52,549 nucleotides of DNA, from the NCBI GenBank assembly GCA_002412795.1, contig DHVS01000030.1, forward strand, positions 1 to 52,549, written 5' to 3'. This stretch comes from a bacterium UBP2_UBA5202. GTDB lineage: Bacteria > Edwardsbacteria > AC1 > EtOH8. A program made the translations under genes and the position numbers. Positions 48,590 to 52,549 of the stretch are shown here, piece by piece (within the stretch, counting starts at the first letter, position 1; each line of letters begins with the position of its first letter). The notes beneath the pieces were generated by a model that did no database searches, had not been told where the DNA came from, and saw nothing but the letters and a program-made list of their open reading frames with translations.

Positions 48590-49102
48590 CTAGACCTTCA
48601 AATGGCTCTGGATATACAGCCGGCGGAACTGCTCGTTGTCCACGATGGCCCGGTTGATCAGGAAATAGGTCTCCAGGTTCTCGTTGGTGGACTGGATCCG
48701 GTCGCACAGGATCTCGGCGATGGCCAAAAGGATCCGGGCCGAAAGCTGGGGCTCCTTCACCAGCAGCCGCTGGAACTCCTCCTTGGTCAGGACGTAGATC
48801 TCGGAATCCACCATGGCGATGGCGGTGGCGGTCCGGGGCTTGTCGGTGATCAGGGCCATCTCGCCGAAGAACGAACTTTCCTGGAGCTCGGCCAGCACCA
48901 GCTTGGACTCGTTGCGGGAGATGGAGATCTCCACCTCGCCTTTGGTGATCAGGTACATCTCGTTGCCCTGGCTGCCTTCGTTGAAGATCTTCTCGCCCTT
49001 GGGCACCGCCCTTTTTACCAGGCGGTCGTGCAGGGCCTCCAGCTCGGTGGACGACAGGTACTTGAAAAGAAATACCTTCTTTAAAACATCGGTCGATGCC
49101 AT
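48590..49102 (-). CDS. Stand-alone cyclic-nucleotide-binding domain protein (copy 2)
   Basis: A 170-residue paralogue of the protein at 40624-41103, again a single cNMP-binding domain without a DNA-binding domain. It opens DVLKKVFLFKYLSSTELEAL. The beta-roll has IFNEGSQGNEMYLITKGEVEI near 39 and the cassette SSFFGEMALITDKPRTATAIAM near 75, with the Arg in the expected place. A helical tail includes RIQSTNENLETYFLINRAI, echoing the ETNEKL tail of copy 1. It lies between two tRNA genes, with GGGAGG about 9 nt before the ATG. Confidence 0.87.
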   Translation of the reverse strand: MASTDVLKKVFLFKYLSSTELEALHDRLVKRAVPKGEKIFNEGSQGNEMYLITKGEVEISISRNESKLVLAELQESSFFGEMALITDKPRTATAIAMVDSEIYVLTKEEFQRLLVKEPQLSARILLAIAEILCDRIQSTNENLETYFLINRAIVDNEQFRRLYIQSHLKV

Positions 49103-49136
49103 AATGGATGACCTCCCAATTAATGGTGATGTTTTC

Positions 49137-49212
49137 TGGTGAGCCAGATGAGATTCGAACTCATGACTCCCGCCTTAAAAGGGCGGTGCTCTACCGACTG
49201 AGCTACTGGCTC
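49137..49212 (-). tRNA. tRNA-Lys (anticodon TTT)
   Basis: The minus strand gives a canonical cloverleaf: acceptor GAGCCAG/CTGGCTC, D arm with GCTCAGTCGGTAGAGC, anticodon loop CTTTTAA (TTT) and T arm GAGTTCGAATCTC. Discriminator A and CCA are encoded (ACCA, 49137-49140). Confidence 0.97.
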
Positions 49213-49374
49213 ATTTTGTGCGACTTATCGCAAACTGTTAATTTTACTATAAAAACATCGTTCCGGTCAAGCAAAAAAGCGGCCGGTTTGATTTACCATC
49301 CGCAGATTCTGCAGATTTTTTCAGTATGATTTTAATGGGCTGGTATATATCTGCGAAAATCTGTGAAATCTTCC

Positions 49375-49433
49375 GCCACCGCAGGGCAATACATATAGGC
49401 GGATCCGCCTTTGGCGTGAGTGGATAAAGTTAC
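49375..49433. repeat. GC-rich dispersed repeat, copy 2
   Basis: Shares the order GCCxCCGCAG-GGCA...AGGCGG...GGCGTG...GTTAC with 19629-19685. It contains the palindrome GGCGGATCCGCC. It lies 20 nt beyond the purA stop, after TCTGCGAAAATCTG-type repeats. Confidence 0.45.
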
Positions 49434-49453
49434 CCGGAAGATCAGAATGACAT

Positions 49454-50740
49454 TTAGAATTTGCCCCGGAGGATGGTGGCCTGGCGCTCCGAGCCCACCG
49501 AGATGATGCTGGCCCTGGCCCCGGCCAGTTTTTCGATGGTGCTGATGTACCTTTTGGCATTGGCCGGCAGCTGGCTGTAACTGCGGAGGCCTGCGGTGGG
49601 CTTGTCCCAGCCGGGCAGGGTCAGGTACCGGGGCCGGCACCCGGCCAGTTCCCCGGTGCTTTGGGGATAGCCGTCTATCTTTTTGCCTTTATGGCTGTAG
49701 CCCACGGCGATCTTGACCTCCCTGAAGCCGTCCAGGATGTCCAGCTTGGTCAGGGCCAGCTCGCCGGCCCCGTTCAGCTGCACCGCCCGCTTCAGCATCA
49801 CCGCGTCCAGCCAGCCGCAGCGCCGGGGGCGGCCGGTGGTCCGGCCCACCTCGTCGCCGGCCTTGGCCCGCAGGAAGCCGGACATTTTGGCATCGAACTC
49901 GGTGGGGAACGGCCCGTTGCCCACCCTGGTGGTATAGGCCTTGGCCACTAAGATCACCCTGTCCACCGCGCTTGGCCCTACTCCCAGCCCGGTGCAGGCC
50001 CCGCCGGCGATGGTGGAGGACGAGGTGACGAAGGGATAGGTGCCGAAGTCCACGTCCAGGAAGGTTCCCTGGGCCCCTTCGAACAGCACCTTTCGCCCCT
50101 TGGCCATCTCCTTGCTCAAAAGGTCGGAGACGTCGGCGATATAGGGCCTTAGCACCTTGGCGTAAGACCGGTACAGGGCCAGGGTCCGGGAATAATCGGC
50201 CTTTTTATGGCCGTAATATTTCTGAAGGATGAAGTTCTTCTCGTCCAGGTTGCGCTTAAGATTTGTGGCGAAAAGTTCCGGGTTTAAAAGATCTATCATC
50301 TTCAGCCCGCTGCGGTAGGCCTTGTCGGCGTAGGTGGGCCCTATGCCCCGGTGGGTGGTGCCGATGGCCCCCTCGGCCCTGGATTCCCGGGCGCTGTCCA
50401 GCAGCTTGTGGTAGGGCATGGTCAGGTGGGCCCCGCCGCTGATCAGCAGCCGCCCCTTGACGCTGATCCCCAGTTTTTTCAGGTACTCCATTTCCTCCAG
50501 CAGGCTCTGGGGGTCAATCACCACCCCGCTTCCGATCAGGCAGAGCTTGCCGGGGTGGACGATGCCCGATGGTATCAGGTGCAGCACGAATTCTTTTTTG
50601 TTGACCTTGACGGTGTGGCCGGCGTTGGCCCCGCCCTGGTAGCGGGCCACTATGCTGACCCGCTCGGCCAGCAGATCCACTATCTTGCCCTTGCCCTCAT
50701 CGCCCCACTGGGCCCCCACGATGCAGATGTTCTGTTTCAC
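49454..50740 (-). CDS. purA: Adenylosuccinate synthetase
   Basis: GTP-dependent ligation of aspartate to IMP, the first committed AMP step. The 428-residue product starts at a GTG (50740). Motifs: GAQWGDEGKGKIVDLL near 9-24 (P-loop and catalytic Asp), GGANAGHTVKV near 36 (catalytic His in GHT), IGTTHRGIGPTYADKA near 126, FEGAQGTFLDVDFGTYPFVTSS near 217 (landmarks FEGAQG, DFGTYP), and the C-terminal GRTTGRPRRCGWLD with the IMP-binding Arg. Complete and standard length. No purine-operon neighbours. Confidence 0.97.
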   Translation of the reverse strand: MKQNICIVGAQWGDEGKGKIVDLLAERVSIVARYQGGANAGHTVKVNKKEFVLHLIPSGIVHPGKLCLIGSGVVIDPQSLLEEMEYLKKLGISVKGRLLISGGAHLTMPYHKLLDSARESRAEGAIGTTHRGIGPTYADKAYRSGLKMIDLLNPELFATNLKRNLDEKNFILQKYYGHKKADYSRTLALYRSYAKVLRPYIADVSDLLSKEMAKGRKVLFEGAQGTFLDVDFGTYPFVTSSSTIAGGACTGLGVGPSAVDRVILVAKAYTTRVGNGPFPTEFDAKMSGFLRAKAGDEVGRTTGRPRRCGWLDAVMLKRAVQLNGAGELALTKLDILDGFREVKIAVGYSHKGKKIDGYPQSTGELAGCRPRYLTLPGWDKPTAGLRSYSQLPANAKRYISTIEKLAGARASIISVGSERQATILRGKF

Positions 50741-50815
50741 TTCTCGCTCTGTTATTGCAGGTTTAACATTTGCTGTTTATCTGTGACCGCATAAATCCCG
50801 ATAATCAAATACCTG

Positions 50816-51205
50816 TCATCCGCTTAGTTTGTCCAATGCTTTTTGCAGGGTTTTTAATTCCTCCAGATACAACGGCAGTTTTTGGTAGACCTGCAAGGCT
50901 TGCTCGGCCTGGTATGTGTGGGACATCAGGTTCCTGGCCTCCAGCATGGAAAGCCAGGCCTTTTCGTCCGTTATCCATCCCAGGGCAAAAGCCTGCTTCA
51001 AACAGACTTTGGGCGAAAGGCAATCCGGCAAACCTTCCCCGGCGGCGGCTTCCTTGATGGACTTCCAGGCCAGCTCGAAGCAAAACTCAAAATATTTCAG
51101 GCAGCCGGCCTGCAGCAGTTCATCCTCCGCTTTTCGGGACAGGGCCTGCTGCAGTTGGGACACCGCTTTTTTGTAATCTTCGAAAACCAGTTTGAATTTA
51201 TTCAC
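50816..51205 (-). CDS. HEPN toxin of a HEPN-MNT system (HI0074-like)
   Basis: A 129-residue all-alpha protein of the HI0074/HepT-like nucleotidyltransferase substrate-binding family. The conserved R-x4-H motif of HEPN ribonucleases is visible as R91-N-L-M-S-H96 followed by TY, so RNase activity is plausible. The GTG start overlaps the antitoxin gene stop by 4 nt (GTGA), with GGAGG upstream, indicating translational coupling. In characterised pairs the MNT antitoxin AMPylates the toxin near this motif; that mechanism is inferred here. Confidence 0.86.
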   Translation of the reverse strand: MNKFKLVFEDYKKAVSQLQQALSRKAEDELLQAGCLKYFEFCFELAWKSIKEAAAGEGLPDCLSPKVCLKQAFALGWITDEKAWLSMLEARNLMSHTYQAEQALQVYQKLPLYLEELKTLQKALDKLSG

Positions 51206-51501
51206 AGCAATACCTCCGTTTTGCTGGTGGCCATTTTAAGAAAAGCGGGCGTCACCCGGCTGAGGTCGACCAGTTCAATTTTATAAAGGGTCGGCAGGCT
51301 ATCCAGCGCGTCCTCAATGTCGCTGAATATTTCCGAGGCTAGGGGCTTTTCGCCTTGTATCCCGATGTCGAAATCGGAAGCGGGACGGGCCTCCCCGCCG
51401 GCCCGGGAGCCGAACAGAATGACCTGATGGTCCTGCAGGCTTCTGGAGAATCCGGCCAGGGTCTGTTTGATCATTGTTTTTATTTCTTCTTCGCGGGTCA
51501 T
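51202..51501 (-). CDS. MNT-type minimal nucleotidyltransferase antitoxin (HI0073-like)
   Basis: A 99-residue minimal nucleotidyltransferase. The ATG at 51501 is chosen because an earlier in-frame start would read through a palindromic repeat; no strong ribosome-binding site is visible. The active-site motif GS-x10-DxD is present: G31-S32, then D43-F-D45, with LFGSRAGGEARPASDFDIGI as landmark. The third carboxylate is probably in KIELVDLS near 80. It precedes and overlaps the HEPN gene, forming a two-gene toxin-antitoxin unit. Confidence 0.86.
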   Translation of the reverse strand: MTREEEIKTMIKQTLAGFSRSLQDHQVILFGSRAGGEARPASDFDIGIQGEKPLASEIFSDIEDALDSLPTLYKIELVDLSRVTPAFLKMATSKTEVLL

Positions 51502-51523
51502 GCTGTTTGCATCGTTAATGTTT

Positions 51524-51550
51524 CCAGGCGAGGCACGCCTCGTCCCTACA
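51524..51550. repeat. Single palindromic REP-like unit
   Basis: On the minus strand, TGTAGGGACGAGGC is followed by GT and GCCTCGCC, forming an 8-bp hairpin with one G-T pair. The layout (purine-rich flank plus palindrome) is like the units at 4584-4647. It lies between clpX and the antitoxin start. Confidence 0.6.
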
Positions 51551-51595
51551 ATAATCCAAATCCCAATAATCATATCCCTGATATCTGTTCCCAGT

Positions 51596-52549
51596 CTACG
51601 CCGCGTCCTGCTCCTTGCGGACGTACTCCGGCTCCTGCCGGTTGACTATGACCTCGCGCCCGATGGTGCACTTGGTGATGTCCTTGCTGGAAGGCAGGTG
51701 GTACATGATGTCCAGCATGGCCTCCTCCAGCACCGCCCTTAAGCCCCGGGCCCCGGTGCCCCGCTTCAGCGCGTCCTCGGAGATGGCCTCCAGCGCCTGT
51801 GGCAAAAATTCCAGCTCCACCCCCTCCATCCCGAAGTAGGTCTGGTACTGCTTGACCAAAGCGTTCTTGGGACGGGTCAGGATCTCCATCATGGACGACT
51901 TGTCCAGCGGATCCAGGGAGCAGATCACCGGCAGCCGCCCGATCAGCTCGGGGATCAGCCCGTATTTCAGCAGGTCGTCGGGCTGGACCTTGGCCAAAAG
52001 CTCGTTGGGCTGCAGCTGGCTCTTCTCCCGGATGTCGGCCCCGAATCCCAGGGTCTTGGTGCCGATCCGCGAGGAGATGATCTTGTCCAGGCCGTCGAAG
52101 GTGCCGCCGCAGATGAACAGGATGTTCTTGGTGTTGACCGGCAGCAGCGGCTGTTCCGGGTGCTTGCGGCCTCCCTGGGGCGGCACGTGGGCCATGGTGC
52201 CCTCCAGGATCTTGAGCAGGGCCTGCTGCACCCCCTCGCCGGAGACGTCCCGGGTTATGGACGGCCCCTCGGACTTGCGGGCCACCTTGTCCATCTCGTC
52301 GATGTAGATGATGCCGATCTCGGTCCGCTTCAGGTCGTAGTTGGCCGACTGCAATAATCTGACCAGGATGTTCTCCACATCCTCGCCCACATAGCCGGCC
52401 TCGGTCAGGGTGGTGGCGTCGGCGATGGCGAAGGGCACCTTCAGCATCCGGGCCAGGGTCTGGGCCAGCAGGGTCTTTCCCGAGCCCGTGGGGCCGATCA
52501 GGAGGATGTTGCTCTTGTCGAGTTCCACGTCATCCTTGACCAGGGCGTG
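51596..52549 (-). CDS. clpX: ATP-dependent Clp protease ATP-binding subunit ClpX, N-terminus beyond the window
   Basis: AAA+ unfoldase partner of ClpP. The gene enters from the right edge in frame (first visible residues HALVKDDVELDKSN), so the N-terminal zinc-binding domain is missing; 317 codons remain of about 410-420. Visible are Walker A GPTGSGKT near visible residue 19, the pore-loop/AGYVGEDVEN region, Walker B IIYIDEMDKVARKSEG, the conserved ITRDVSGEGVQQALLKILEG, RxGRLPV-type text (PELIGRLPVI) and sensor-2 GTGARGLRAVLEE. The stop is at 51596. clpP and lon are outside if present. Confidence 0.96.
   Translation of the reverse strand, partial: HALVKDDVELDKSNILLIGPTGSGKTLLAQTLARMLKVPFAIADATTLTEAGYVGEDVENILVRLLQSANYDLKRTEIGIIYIDEMDKVARKSEGPSITRDVSGEGVQQALLKILEGTMAHVPPQGGRKHPEQPLLPVNTKNILFICGGTFDGLDKIISSRIGTKTLGFGADIREKSQLQPNELLAKVQPDDLLKYGLIPELIGRLPVICSLDPLDKSSMMEILTRPKNALVKQYQTYFGMEGVELEFLPQALEAISEDALKRGTGARGLRAVLEEAMLDIMYHLPSSKDITKCTIGREVIVNRQEPEYVRKEQDAA

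Overview
The window looks like a chromosome segment from an uncultured, GC-rich, diderm (outer-membrane, LPS-type) bacterium. Outer-membrane biogenesis is well represented (bamA, a skp-like gene, lpxD, lptD, lspA, OmpA-family proteins). These sit beside features best known from Gram-positives (mcsA-mcsB-clpC, divIVA, yggT). That mix suggests a candidate-phylum or FCB-like lineage (an Edwardsbacteria/TA06/WOR-3-type organism is my guess), but no rRNA or phylogenetic marker tree is available here, so the placement is an inference. Nearly all genes lie on the minus strand. Plus-strand exceptions are mrcA, a DUF1624-like membrane protein gene, alr and mazG.

Layout. 1-2.3 kb: 3' side of pnp (cut by the window edge), rpsO and dtd. 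2.4-5.0 kb: a tungsten aldehyde ferredoxin oxidoreductase with a four-cluster ferredoxin. 5.1-9.8 kb: CapA-like protein, M23 peptidase, LptD. 10.1-20.4 kb: a long co-directional block, lspA, DksA/TraR-like gene, ileS, three related IPGAG-motif envelope genes, a PfkB kinase, purine nucleoside phosphorylase, divIVA, yggT and yggS. 20.5-22.7 kb: mrcA, divergent from yggS. 22.9-27.4 kb: bamA, skp-like gene and lpxD. 27.8-35.9 kb: mfd, an AT-rich orphan gene, mcsA, mcsB and clpC. 36.2-38.3 kb: a PilT ATPase and a coupled unknown gene. 38.3-42.8 kb: membrane acyltransferase-like protein, ferritin-like protein, lipoprotein, cyclic-nucleotide-binding protein, a free-standing MshEN-like domain, a LysM protein and DUF1844. 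42.9-45.1 kb: alr and mazG. 45.3-47.9 kb: two OmpA-type proteins. 48.4-52.5 kb: tRNA-Glu, a second cyclic-nucleotide-binding protein, tRNA-Lys, purA, a HEPN-MNT toxin-antitoxin pair and the C-terminal part of clpX (cut by the window edge).

The genes mainly serve envelope assembly (LPS transport and lipid A, outer-membrane protein insertion, peptidoglycan synthesis and turnover), RNA and protein quality control (pnp, dtd, ClpC/McsAB, ClpX) and core nucleotide metabolism. Several near-consensus sigma70-type promoters and intrinsic terminators can be read directly. At least three promoters place the predicted transcription start on or next to the ATG, suggesting leaderless mRNAs. Gaps between genes carry several families of short dispersed repeats.

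Most notable: an isoleucyl-tRNA synthetase whose HIGH motif is rearranged to GVHH and whose KMSKS motif is DMHKS; the McsA-McsB-ClpC arginine-phosphorylation set in an LPS-type bacterium; the three-gene IPGAG cluster; a 63-residue protein made of two MshEN motifs; and the AOR/polyferredoxin pair. I found no CRISPR array, insertion sequence or prophage.
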